Source: Gammaproteobacteria bacterium HGW-Gammaproteobacteria-1 (GTDB taxonomy: Bacteria > Pseudomonadota > Gammaproteobacteria > Thiohalomonadales > Thiohalomonadaceae). From it: 64,000 nucleotides of DNA. Position 1 is the first letter of the stretch; each line of letters opens with the position of its first letter. The translations under genes and the position numbers were made by a program. Positions 16,912-24,999 of this stretch are shown piece after piece. The stretch covers positions 62,001-126,000 of the forward strand of contig PGZL01000008.1 in NCBI GenBank assembly GCA_002840095.1. Reading direction: 5' to 3'. The notes beneath the pieces are model-generated. The model worked only from the letters and a program-made list of their open reading frames with translations. It was not told where the DNA came from and made no database searches.

Positions 16912-17572
16912 GATGGCCCTCCCTGGGTGTGTTTTCGATGTTTGGTGCGTGTCCGTCCCGCAACGAAAGAAAGCGGTCGGTCAGTTGCTGCATGAATGCA
17001 TTTTTGTTTTCGTCGTAGCCGAGTGCCTTGCCGATGTATACGTCGACAAACAGCGGCAGCGGTATGAACGCGCCTTTCGGCATGGAACGGCCCAGGCCCG
17101 ACATGAATACCGGCGTCACCTCCACGTCGGGAAAGCGGCGGACCAGGTGCCAGATGCCGGACTTGAGTTTCGCCAGCTCTTCCGCCTCGCCGCGCGTGCC
17201 TTCGGGGAAAAGGATGAGAATGTCGCCGCGTTCGAGGGCGGTGTAGCAGGCGGCCAGCGGATCCTGGCCGGCGTGGGCGCCGCGCAGCACCGGCACGATG
17301 CCGACGACGTTCTGCGAGAACCAGGCCAGCCAGCGATGTTTGAGAAAGTAGTCGGCAGCGGCGGCGGGGCGGACCTTCGATATCGCCCGCAGCGGAAACA
17401 GCGAATAAAGCGCCAGGATGTCGAGGTGACTATTGTGGTTGGCCGCGACGATGGCGGGCCCGCGCAGCGGCAGGCGGTCGCGGTGGCGCACCAGCAGGCC
17501 GAGCCAGAACAGAGCGACCGGATAAGCCACCAGGACGACGAAGAGCTTGCGCAGCATCGACGTAGCGGCCAT
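16889..17572 (-). CDS. PlsC-like 1-acylglycerol-phosphate acyltransferase
   Basis: A 227-residue membrane-associated acyltransferase. ANHNSHLD supplies the catalytic Hx4D motif, FPEGTRG the glycerol-phosphate binding motif, and the N-terminus (LFVVLVAYPVALFWLGLLV) is a membrane segment. It would acylate a lysophosphatidate or another lysolipid. The start ATG overlaps the stop of the CdsA-like gene by one base (TGATG). Its place between the ynbB- and ynbC-like genes differs from the E. coli operon as I remember it, and makes a dedicated lipid pathway more complete. Confidence 0.9.
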   Translation of the reverse strand: MAATSMLRKLFVVLVAYPVALFWLGLLVRHRDRLPLRGPAIVAANHNSHLDILALYSLFPLRAISKVRPAAAADYFLKHRWLAWFSQNVVGIVPVLRGAHAGQDPLAACYTALERGDILILFPEGTRGEAEELAKLKSGIWHLVRRFPDVEVTPVFMSGLGRSMPKGAFIPLPLFVDVYIGKALGYDENKNAFMQQLTDRFLSLRDGHAPNIENTPREGHHAPGTGK

Positions 17573-18516
17573 CAGTAGTGCAGGTAATAGATGAAGTGGA
17601 AGAACAGCGGCGCGGTATAGGTGAGTGAATCGAGGCGGTCAAGTATGCCGCCGTGTCCCGGCAGCATGGCGCCCGAATCCTTGACGCCGATGTCGCGCTT
17701 GACCGCGGACACGACGACGTCGCCCACGAAGCCGGTGAGGCCGATGAGCAGGCCCGCCGCCAGCGCCTCCCATTCGTTCAGCGGCGTAAACCAGGGAGCC
17801 ATGGCCCATGCCGCCAATGTCGTGGTTGCCGTTCCGCCCAACAGCCCGGCGACGGTTTTTCCGGGGCTGACCTTGGGAATGACCTTGCGCCGGCCGAAGC
17901 TCTTGCCCCAGACATACTGCGCCACATCGTTCAGCTCGGTCAGGACCACCAGGAAGAACACCAGCATCGCCCCGGTTACCGCGCCCGCGCTGCCGGCCTG
18001 GTCCGGCAGGGCCAGCAGATAGGCGATGTGGCTCAAGCTGAATACCGTGGTCATCAGGCCCCAGTGCAGCGTGCCGGCGGCACGCAGGAAGCCGCTGGTC
18101 TCGCCGATCATCACCATGCGCGTCGGCAGGAACAGGAACACGTAGACGGGAATGAAGATGATGAACATGCCGTACCAGGTGACACCGACCCAGTAATACT
18201 GAAGCGGTATCGCCAGGTAGGCCCACATCAGCACGCGATAGTCGGCGCGCCGCGTGGGCACCAGGGTGAGGAATTCCTTGAATGCCAGAAAGCTGACCAC
18301 GCCGAAGATGGCGATGCCGATACTGCGGCTGGAGACCATCGCTGCGATGAATACCGCGATGATCACCCACCAGGTGCGCACCCGCAGCTTGAGTTCCATA
18401 TAGGAGCGGTCGGGATGGCGGAATACCAGCCAGGCAACGAAGAGGGTCGCAAAGCCCAGGGCGCACAGCAGCCCCACCAACCCGACATGCAGCGGATTCA
18501 TCCACCAATCGCTCAT
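17572..18516 (-). CDS. ynbB: Phosphatidate cytidylyltransferase paralogue (YnbB-like)
   Basis: A 314-residue integral membrane enzyme with about eight hydrophobic segments. The complete CdsA signature is present near the C-terminus: SAVKRDIGVKDSGAMLPGHG followed by GILDRLDS. This family makes CDP-diacylglycerol from phosphatidate and CTP. Overlap with the ynbA-like gene by 4 bases (ATGA) indicates translational coupling. The housekeeping cdsA usually sits with the bamA/dxr genes, so this is best read as a pathway-specific paralogue, as in E. coli ynbB. Confidence 0.92.
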   Translation of the reverse strand: MSDWWMNPLHVGLVGLLCALGFATLFVAWLVFRHPDRSYMELKLRVRTWWVIIAVFIAAMVSSRSIGIAIFGVVSFLAFKEFLTLVPTRRADYRVLMWAYLAIPLQYYWVGVTWYGMFIIFIPVYVFLFLPTRMVMIGETSGFLRAAGTLHWGLMTTVFSLSHIAYLLALPDQAGSAGAVTGAMLVFFLVVLTELNDVAQYVWGKSFGRRKVIPKVSPGKTVAGLLGGTATTTLAAWAMAPWFTPLNEWEALAAGLLIGLTGFVGDVVVSAVKRDIGVKDSGAMLPGHGGILDRLDSLTYTAPLFFHFIYYLHY

Positions 18517-19106
18517 GCCAATTCCGCCAGGGCGCCCTGCGCACGTCGTGCGACAGTGATCAGCGAGAGTATCGCCGCGGCCAGCAGCGCCAGGTTGAGC
18601 AGGCCACCGAGCGGCACACCGAGCCCGATCAGCAGCCCCAGCAGGCCGAACAGGAAAGCACGGTCGCTCTTGCCGAGCGGGCCGTCGTAGCGGCGCGAGG
18701 CGCCTATCGCCAGGCCCGTCACACCAGTCATTTCGGTCAACGCCGCCAGCAGCACCGTGACGACCACCAGCGCGGCGTTGGCTTCCGGGAGCAATGCGAA
18801 CGGCAGGTACAGGGCCGCATCGGAAGCCACGTCGGTAATTTCGTTGAGAATCGCGCCCAGCGACGATTTCTGGCCGTGTTCGCGCGCCAGCATGCCGTCG
18901 ATGGCATTGAGCGCCATGCGTACAAACAGGAAGACGGGGAGCAGCAGGAACACGCGGTGCGTGGCCGTGACTGCGAGCACCCCGCCCAAGACTATCGAGC
19001 CGGCGGCTGCGGCGAGCGTGACCTGGTTGGCCGTGATGCCTCGCCGTGCGAGGAGATTGGTCAGCGGCCGCAACAGTCCCTGAAAGCGCGGCTTGAGGTC
19101 ATACAA
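18513..19106 (-). CDS. ynbA: CDP-alcohol phosphatidyltransferase (YnbA-like)
   Basis: A 197-residue membrane enzyme, first gene of the operon. The family motif DxxDGxxAR(8x)GxxxDxxxD is present but altered: NAIDGMLAR followed by GAILNEITDVASD, so the first and third Asp are Asn, with further acidic residues just after. As I recall, E. coli YnbA shows the same variation, so it marks the subfamily rather than decay. It would transfer a phosphatidyl group from CDP-diacylglycerol to an unknown alcohol. The start is uncertain: a TTG at 19106 gives the conserved LYDLKP N-terminus, while the good ribosome site GGAGGG lies further upstream before an out-of-frame ATG. Confidence 0.88.
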   Translation of the reverse strand: MYDLKPRFQGLLRPLTNLLARRGITANQVTLAAAAGSIVLGGVLAVTATHRVFLLLPVFLFVRMALNAIDGMLAREHGQKSSLGAILNEITDVASDAALYLPFALLPEANAALVVVTVLLAALTEMTGVTGLAIGASRRYDGPLGKSDRAFLFGLLGLLIGLGVPLGGLLNLALLAAAILSLITVARRAQGALAELA

Positions 19107-19377
19107 GGTAGCGATGGTACATGCCCTCCAGGAATCCTTCCTAATGCGTCCCTTTCGCCGATGGCGAGCGGCATAAACGCTAAGGCGGGGAGTCTAGCGG
19201 CAGTGAATGATGAAGCGCAAGGGAATACCCGGAGCGGCAATCGTGGGACGCATGAGGTGACCCGTTGGGCCGACGACCGGACGTGTCATGGTTCGGGCCG
19301 CGTGAATTGCGCCGCCTATGCGCGCAAAACGTCCGGCCGTTTCTTGACGATTTCAATAAGCGTTTTCCCAGCGTCCC

Positions 19378-20592
19378 TTAATGCACGTGCTGCGACACCG
19401 TGTCCCAGGTGTTTGCATTTCCCATCCGCTCGTCCTTGTCTGCCGCCAGTTCGCAACGGTTGCGGCCCTTGGCCTTGGCGCGGTAGAGGGCGGCGTCGGC
19501 GCGGTGGAGCAGGGCGTCGAGGTCTTCGCCGGGTTGCAGTTCGGCGACGCCGATGCTGACGGTGGTGTCGAAGGGTTGCGGGGCGATGAGTACGGTGGCG
19601 GCGTCGGCGGCGAAGGCGGCGCGGATGCGTTCGGCGGCGATGAGTGCGGGGCCGGCGGCGGTGCTGGGCAGCAGGGCGACGAACTCTTCGCCGCCGAAGC
19701 GGCAGAACACGTCTTCGCTGCGCAGCACGCGTTCGGCGGTGGCGACGAAGCGGCAGAGGATGGCGTCGCCGCTGCTGTGGCCGAGGTAGTCGTTGATCTG
19801 CTTGAAGTGGTCGAGGTCCATCATCAACAACGACAGCGGCTGGCCGTGGCGCCGGGCCCGGCCGATTTCCCTGGCGGCAATGAGCGAGAAGGCGCGCCGG
19901 TTGAGGGCGCTGGTGAGCGGGTCGCGGTTGGCCTGCCAGTCCAGGTTGGACTGGAGACGTTCGCCGGTCATCAGCACCATGCCCAGGGTGGTGGCCAGGG
20001 TCATGCACAGCCACCACAGCGTCGGCACGGCGGCGAGGCCATCGGGATTCAGGGGGCTTACGGGGATTTCGGCCTGGGCGGCGGCGATGGCGCGGGCGAA
20101 GAAAAACACGGCGTTGACGGCGTAGACCCAACCGGTGGCCTGCATGGCGTAGCGGCCTTGCGTACTGCCGGACAGCAGTTCGCGGGCGATGAGGGCCGAC
20201 ACCGCGGCGATGACCAGCGCGTTGCTGACGGAGCGCAGCGGCACCGACTGCATGCCGTGGGCGATGACTATCGGCACCAGGGTGGCTATGGCCAGTACCA
20301 CGAGCACCGGGCGCGTAAGCGATCCGCGGCCGAGGAAGCGGCGGAAGCCCTCCCAGACCAGGACGAAGGCGACGGAGATAACGACCTGCGCCAGCGACAG
20401 GGACAACTGCTCGGGCAGGGCGCGGTGGCTGATGATCAGGACCAGGGCGACCGGCGCCAGTATGCCGGCCAGGGCCCAGTGCGCCGGTCCGGGCATGGCC
20501 GGATGCATGCGCCACAGCAGGATGCGTGCCGCGGCGGAAAACGCCGATGCCAGCGCAACGGCGACCAACAAGGTGTGTATATCCAGCTGCAT
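19378..20592 (-). CDS. Diguanylate cyclase with N-terminal membrane domain
   Basis: A 404-residue protein. The first ~215 residues contain six or seven hydrophobic segments and act as a membrane sensor of unknown ligand. The C-terminal GGDEF domain (about 230-385) begins DPLTSALNRRAF and carries an intact RFGGEEF active site near residue 298, with RSED five residues before it forming the RxxD inhibitory site. It should therefore make cyclic di-GMP under product inhibition. It is a lone gene. A cyclic di-GMP link to the type IV pilus cluster in this window is plausible but not shown. Confidence 0.92.
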   Translation of the reverse strand: MQLDIHTLLVAVALASAFSAAARILLWRMHPAMPGPAHWALAGILAPVALVLIISHRALPEQLSLSLAQVVISVAFVLVWEGFRRFLGRGSLTRPVLVVLAIATLVPIVIAHGMQSVPLRSVSNALVIAAVSALIARELLSGSTQGRYAMQATGWVYAVNAVFFFARAIAAAQAEIPVSPLNPDGLAAVPTLWWLCMTLATTLGMVLMTGERLQSNLDWQANRDPLTSALNRRAFSLIAAREIGRARRHGQPLSLLMMDLDHFKQINDYLGHSSGDAILCRFVATAERVLRSEDVFCRFGGEEFVALLPSTAAGPALIAAERIRAAFAADAATVLIAPQPFDTTVSIGVAELQPGEDLDALLHRADAALYRAKAKGRNRCELAADKDERMGNANTWDTVSQHVH

Positions 20593-20718
20593 GTCCCGTA
20601 CGTATTTCCGAGGATGGGTGCTGCAACAGTCCGGATGCAGCCGGTATAGGCCGCCCTATGATAGGCCAAGCCGGCCGACAGCTCCATGCATTCCGCCGGG
20701 CGTGAGGAGGGACGGCTC

Positions 20719-21300
20719 CTAGGCCGCTGTTTGCCCGTAGCGCTGCGCGGCGGCGAGCCAGGCCTGCCGCTGCCTGTCGCTGGAGCCGCGGACGGAGCCG
20801 AAGTTGCGGATTCGCACCGGCTTGATGCCGCTGAATTCGAGGATGGTGCGTTTCATCTGGTGGTGGCCGGGCATGCGGTAGACCCAGCGGTAATACCAGG
20901 GCGGTGTGTCCATGGTGACCAGCAGGCGGGCGGAGCGCCCGGCCAGGAGGCGGTCCCAGAAGGGGGAGTCGGCGCGGTACTTGAAGGCGAAGCCGGGCAG
21001 GAATGCCCGATCGAAAAAGCCTTTCAGCAGGGCCGGCATGGCGCCCCACCACGTCGGATAAACGAACACCAGGTGTTCCGCCCAGGCAACGTCGTCCTGC
21101 GCGGCGCGCAGGTCCGGTTCCAGTTCCTGGATGCGCCGGTAGCCCTCATGCAGGATCGGATCGAAGGTGAGTTCACCCAGGCGGATGCTTCTCACCTCGT
21201 GGCCGGCCGCCCCCGCGCCGTCGATATAGGCACTGGCCAGCGCGGCACAAAAGCTGGCGGGGTCGGGGTGGCCGAGTATGACCAGAATGCGTTTGGGCAT
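20719..21300 (-). CDS. Flavodoxin-fold NAD(P)H quinone oxidoreductase (MdaB/KefF/NQO-type)
   Basis: A 193-residue cytoplasmic flavoprotein. The N-terminal RILVILGHPDPASFCAAL is the phosphate-binding region of the NQO/flavodoxin-like fold, and FVYPTWWGAMPALLKGFFDR is the most conserved family segment. It probably reduces quinones or similar electrophiles by two electrons using NAD(P)H and FAD/FMN. No potassium-efflux gene lies beside it, so a KefF-type ancillary role is not supported. It is transcribed away from the unknown gene at 21447. Confidence 0.88.
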   Translation of the reverse strand: MPKRILVILGHPDPASFCAALASAYIDGAGAAGHEVRSIRLGELTFDPILHEGYRRIQELEPDLRAAQDDVAWAEHLVFVYPTWWGAMPALLKGFFDRAFLPGFAFKYRADSPFWDRLLAGRSARLLVTMDTPPWYYRWVYRMPGHHQMKRTILEFSGIKPVRIRNFGSVRGSSDRQRQAWLAAAQRYGQTAA

Positions 21301-21446
21301 GGGGATTCCTTCTGCATGAAACCCGACTCCGGCAATATGGCGCGAAGTCTTTGCTAGTATGAATGCGTGGCTTCCCTTGGATGTCGCACCGCGTTATGCC
21401 AGGGAGGCCGCTCAACCTCATATCGAGCGTAGTCAAGGAGAGACAG

Positions 21447-22322
21447 ATGGGAACATTAATCGCGATGGCGTATCCGACCAAGCTGTTTGCCAATCAGGCG
21501 GATCACACCTATGTGAAGTGCGGTACCGGCGGCAAGGCGTGGGGCTGCTGGGGCGGCAAGACCGGCGGCACGGAACTGCGCCGTGGTACAGGCAGTACCA
21601 AGCGCGCCAACTGCATTGCCAAGCCGAACGAAAAGGCCGGTATCAAGTGCTACCTGATCAACGGCGTCTGCCACCAAGCCGCCAACCGCATCCTGCTCCC
21701 GGCGGGGATCACGGTGCGCGGCGCGCGCGGCTACAGCATTTCGGAGGCGCTGTTCGGCACCTATGGCCGGGTGGGGATCTGGCCGTGCAAGTCGCCGTTC
21801 GACAAGTGTGCCAGCACCACGGGCGATTTGCCGGAATGTACCGAGGCCGCGTTGTCGGCGCGGGCGGCCAAGGCAGCGCCGTTGCGTGCGCTGAGTTCGG
21901 GCGACAAGCTCGACTGGCATTACATCAACGGTGTGCTGCAGATCTACGACGAGGCGACGCCGATGATCAAGAGCCAGGCCACGACGGCGGCGCAGGCGTC
22001 GGCCTTCCATCTCAAGCTGTTCATGTACATGGCGGAATTCCATCTGGGGCCCATGCTGGACAAGACGCTGGCCAAGCGGCTCAAGCAGGTGCGCAACGAT
22101 ACCGAGAAGGCGCGCCTGAAGATCGAGAAGCCCTTTGCCGTCAACGAGGCCGGGGCGGCGGATTTCGTGGAGGCCTTCGATCGGCTCACCCTCGATTTCC
22201 AGGACGAGATGGCCAATGCCATGACGGCGGAGCAGTATCTGACCCTGTTCGATCTCAAGCCCGACGAGCGCGTGGTGCTGACGGATCGGAACATCGTTGC
22301 CAAAGTGTTCAAGCTGAAGTAG
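21447..22322 (+). CDS. Unknown protein with conserved-looking Cys/Trp-rich N-terminus
   Basis: A 291-residue protein I do not recognise. The N-terminal third has a striking composition: YVKCGTGGKAWGCWGGKTGG, then KCYLINGVCHQAANRILLPAG, then ARGY-SEALFGTYGR and WPC, with seven Cys in all. The GVCHQAAN stretch recalls Cys-His active sites of NlpC/P60- or LRAT-like folds, but this is only a resemblance. The C-terminal half is helical and charged. No signal peptide is seen. AAGGAGAG upstream of the ATG at 21447 fixes the start. The next gene starts 22 bases after its stop, so they are probably co-transcribed. Confidence 0.7.
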   Translation: MGTLIAMAYPTKLFANQADHTYVKCGTGGKAWGCWGGKTGGTELRRGTGSTKRANCIAKPNEKAGIKCYLINGVCHQAANRILLPAGITVRGARGYSISEALFGTYGRVGIWPCKSPFDKCASTTGDLPECTEAALSARAAKAAPLRALSSGDKLDWHYINGVLQIYDEATPMIKSQATTAAQASAFHLKLFMYMAEFHLGPMLDKTLAKRLKQVRNDTEKARLKIEKPFAVNEAGAADFVEAFDRLTLDFQDEMANAMTAEQYLTLFDLKPDERVVLTDRNIVAKVFKLK

Positions 22323-22344
22323 CCGCAGGCGGCAAAGAGGCGTC

Positions 22345-22770
22345 GTGACGAGCAAGGATGAACCGGACCATGGACCCCGCCTGAGCGGCGAGGAGTACGA
22401 CCGCGCCATCGTCGCGCTGTACAGCGACATGCCGCCGGTACCCTCGCGGCAGCAGCGACGGGAGCTTCGTCGCCGGGAACTGGACCTCGCCATCGACCAT
22501 CGCCTGGGGCGCGGTTTTCCACGCGCCAGGCGCGACGCCCTGTGGGCCGTGCAGCAGAAAGTGGAAAGGCGCCGCCTCAGGCTGATGTTCAAATACCTGT
22601 TGCGGCGCTTTTTTTCCAAAAGCCTGGTCCGGGACGCCCAGGGCCTCGCCGGTTATCTGGTGGAGGCCTACGCCACGGTACTCAACCAGGCCGAGCTGGA
22701 ACAGTTTTTCGGCAGGGAAGAGGCGCGCCACCCGGCGTTGCCCATCGACCCGGAGCAACTCGGCAAATAA
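22345..22770 (+). CDS. Hypothetical basic protein, partner of the upstream unknown gene
   Basis: A 141-residue, Arg-rich soluble protein (RQQRRELRRRELDLAIDHRL, VERRRLRLMFKYLLRRFF) with no recognised domain. It starts with GTG at 22345, 22 bases after the previous stop, with AAGAGG upstream. High charge and probable helical content would allow protein or nucleic acid binding. Its link to the preceding gene rests only on spacing and strand. Confidence 0.65.
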   Translation: MTSKDEPDHGPRLSGEEYDRAIVALYSDMPPVPSRQQRRELRRRELDLAIDHRLGRGFPRARRDALWAVQQKVERRRLRLMFKYLLRRFFSKSLVRDAQGLAGYLVEAYATVLNQAELEQFFGREEARHPALPIDPEQLGK

Positions 22771-22779
22771 ACTCGGGAT

Positions 22780-23394
22780 TCAGAAGTGGTGGCGCAGCCC
22801 GAGGCCGATGAAATTCGATCCCTCGCCGTCGGACACCAGGCCGAACACGCCGGAGCGGTGGTGTATGCGCAGGAAGCCGCTCCAGCTGCGCGTCTGCGGC
22901 GGCGCCGCGGTGATTTCGAACAGCATGTAGACCAGACCGCGGACCCCCTTGCCTTCCAGTTCTTCCACCTCGGGCGTGGCGAAGGCCCAGGACGCGCCCA
23001 GGCCGTAGGCGAAGGTGGTGCGGACGGCGTGATCCCAGGAGTAGCCGTGCCAGCGCACGATGCCGACGGCGTTGATCTCGGGATGGTTTTGCAGGCCCCA
23101 GTGCTGCGCTGCGTTCAGTTCCCACTCCAGCTGCGTATGCTCATAGGGTGCGGAAAATTTCCGCCCCAAGCCCACGGCCACCAGCCGGCTGGCGTCGAAA
23201 TCGGTCTTCAGGCGCAGGCTGTCGATGAAGGTGTCGTTGGTGACCTGGGCGACGTAGGTGTGCACGAACCAGTCACGGGGCGCGGCGGTTTCGCTCCGGG
23301 CGGGTGCGACCCACAGGCAAAGGGCCGCCGCCGCGGCGCGCCAGCTGCGCGTCCGTCCGCTACGGAATGTCGAGAGATGTCCCATGAAAATCAT
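22780..23394 (-). CDS. PagL-like outer membrane protein (acyloxyacyl hydrolase family)
   Basis: About 204 residues with an N-terminal export signal (AAAAALCLWVAPARS) and a beta-barrel pattern ending in GLGLRHHF. The C-terminal stretch RIHHRSGVFGLVSDGEG resembles the catalytic His-x-Ser and following Glu of PagL lipid A 3-O-deacylase; the Glu is at a slightly shorter distance than I recall. It could trim lipid A or be an inactive relative. The start could also be the ATG at 23385. It is divergent from yggU. Confidence 0.7.
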   Translation of the reverse strand: MIFMGHLSTFRSGRTRSWRAAAAALCLWVAPARSETAAPRDWFVHTYVAQVTNDTFIDSLRLKTDFDASRLVAVGLGRKFSAPYEHTQLEWELNAAQHWGLQNHPEINAVGIVRWHGYSWDHAVRTTFAYGLGASWAFATPEVEELEGKGVRGLVYMLFEITAAPPQTRSWSGFLRIHHRSGVFGLVSDGEGSNFIGLGLRHHF

Positions 23395-23431
23395 GATAGC
23401 CAGCGGCCGGGGCCGCGTTGCAGGAGTCGAT

Positions 23432-23734
23432 ATGTCGTTCTGTCATTGGGAGGGGGACACCCTGGTGCTCAACGTGTTGGGGCGACCGCGCGCCGGGCGC
23501 ACGGCCATCGGTGAAGTCATCGGTTCGCAATTGGAAATCCATGTGGCGGAACGGCCGGTGCGCGGCCAGGCCACCGCGCACATGGTGGCATTCCTGGCGG
23601 AAGAATTTCAGGTGCCGCAAAGCGCCATCGTGGTGGTGTTCGGGGTGTACAACGTGAACAAGCAGCTGCGCATCACGGCGCCGCGACGGCTGCCCGCCGT
23701 GATCCCGCCGCCGGTGCAGGGGTCGCTGTTCTAA
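23432..23734 (+). CDS. yggU: DUF167/YggU family protein
   Basis: A 100-residue cytoplasmic protein close to E. coli YggU (96 residues). The family core is clear: RPRAGRTAIGEVIGSQLEIH, then PVRGQATAHMVAFLAEEFQV, then VNKQLRIT. Function is unknown. The ATG at 23432 has AGGAG 7 bases upstream and gives family length. An in-frame ATG at 23384 would overlap the start of the divergent gene and has no good ribosome site. In many proteobacteria yggU sits with yggT and proC, which are absent here. Confidence 0.88.
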   Translation: MSFCHWEGDTLVLNVLGRPRAGRTAIGEVIGSQLEIHVAERPVRGQATAHMVAFLAEEFQVPQSAIVVVFGVYNVNKQLRITAPRRLPAVIPPPVQGSLF

Positions 23735-23786
23735 GCGGCTGACCGGTTTTTCCACGCCGTCATGGCCACTGTGCCGGAGCGGAATC

Positions 23787-24275
23787 CTAACGGCTGAAGA
23801 TCACGCCGATGCCGAAGTGGATCTGCGGCGAGCTGGGCGTGTCGCCGTCGCGGGGCCACAGGTACATCTGCTCGGCCTGGATCAGGGGAAAGACGTAGGG
23901 CGCCTCGCCCACCTTGCCTTCCAGGGTTCTGGCGACGCGCCCGCTCAGGGTGATGCGGCGGCCCGGCGCGTAGTTGACGCCTTCCAGGTAGCGCGAGGTA
24001 CGGGCGAGGAAGCGGCCCTGATCGCCGCTGCCGGTGTCCGGGCGCTGGGCGCCGTCCAGCGGGTAGGACAGGATCTCCATTTCGCTGTAGTCGGGCATGT
24101 TGCGGGTCACCATGATCACGCCGCCCCACAGGACGCGTGCATCGCGGTGCGCCTCGTCGGCGGCGGCCACCTGGGCGGCGGTGAGGCCGGTATCGATGCC
24201 CGCGGTGTCGTAGCGCGGACCGGCGGCGCAGCCCGCCAGCGCCAGCACCATGACGGTGAGGGCGAGGAGACGCAT
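23787..24275 (-). CDS. slp: Slp-family outer membrane lipoprotein, copy 2
   Basis: A 162-residue lipoprotein (lipobox LAGC). VLWGGVIMVTRNMPDYSEMEILSYPL in shape, ending LWPRDGD and GIGVIFSR, fits the Slp family of starvation- and stress-induced outer membrane lipoproteins. It begins 4 bases after the end of its paralogue. The two share the pattern WGGVI, SRPL/SYPL, GRFL, GR-T--G and YP-VR/I-A, so they arose by tandem duplication. Confidence 0.82.
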   Translation of the reverse strand: MRLLALTVMVLALAGCAAGPRYDTAGIDTGLTAAQVAAADEAHRDARVLWGGVIMVTRNMPDYSEMEILSYPLDGAQRPDTGSGDQGRFLARTSRYLEGVNYAPGRRITLSGRVARTLEGKVGEAPYVFPLIQAEQMYLWPRDGDTPSSPQIHFGIGVIFSR

Positions 24276-24279
24276 GAGA

Positions 24280-24810
24280 TCAGTAGGGATAGGGGCCATA
24301 GGGATACCACGGGTCGTAGTAGGGCCGGTAGAACGGCGGATAGTAGAAGGGGTCACGGGGAGCCTCCTCGCGCACCGGCCACAGATAGTGGCCCGTTGCC
24401 CGCACCAACGGATAGGTGTAGGGGTAGTCGCCGATGTTGCGCCGCTCGGTGCCCTCGATGGTGCCCACCACGGTGAATTCACGCCCCACGGCGTAGACCG
24501 CGGGATCGATGAAGCCGGCGACGCGGACCAGAAAGCGTCCCGCGGTCTGATCGGTATCCTGCGGCCGGCCGGACGAGCCCAGCGGCCGCGACACCACCTC
24601 CACCACGCTTTCCTCGGCCCGGTTGCTCACTGCGGCGATGACGCCGCCCCAGCGCACCGGTGCGCCCAGATAGGGCTCCGGCGTGCCGCGTACCTGGGCC
24701 GGATCCGCGGCCGGGTCCGCCGTGCCGCGGATCGCTTCCGGGACCGTGGTGCAGCCGGCCAGGACGGCCAGCAGCATGGCGCCGAAAACCGCGAGTCTGT
24801 TCCTGTTCAT
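24280..24810 (-). CDS. slp: Slp-family outer membrane lipoprotein, copy 1
   Basis: A 176-residue lipoprotein (MLLAVLAGC lipobox). The body has RWGGVIAAVSN, EVVSRPLGSSGRPQ and GHYLWPVR, as in Slp. The C-terminal 25 residues are a Tyr/Pro-rich tail (PFYYPPFYRPYYDPWYPYGP) that copy 2 lacks. The tail is low-complexity and could be disordered. The ATG at 24810 is chosen for the signal peptide. It is first in the two-gene unit. Confidence 0.82.
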   Translation of the reverse strand: MNRNRLAVFGAMLLAVLAGCTTVPEAIRGTADPAADPAQVRGTPEPYLGAPVRWGGVIAAVSNRAEESVVEVVSRPLGSSGRPQDTDQTAGRFLVRVAGFIDPAVYAVGREFTVVGTIEGTERRNIGDYPYTYPLVRATGHYLWPVREEAPRDPFYYPPFYRPYYDPWYPYGPYPY

Positions 24811-24999
24811 ATGACGCCTCCCCGGGGGGACGGCCCGCGCGTGACGCCCGCTGCGGCGGCCCTTAGACACAAGACTAGTTGCGGGGCCGTCGCCTTGCAT
24901 GGGGGGAATACCTTAGCGCCGCCACGGCGGGGAGCACGGGGGCTACGCTTTGAGGGTTCCCGCTCAAAGGAGGGCGTCCGTCATGGCGCGGATACCGCA

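Noticed and set aside
19316-21052. A 578-codon minus-strand frame over the diguanylate cyclase
   Set aside because: Arg/Pro-rich sequence in a different frame from the clear GGDEF protein at 19378-20592.
23384-23431. Longer start for yggU overlapping the divergent PagL-like gene
   Set aside because: No ribosome site; the ATG at 23432 has AGGAG and gives family length.
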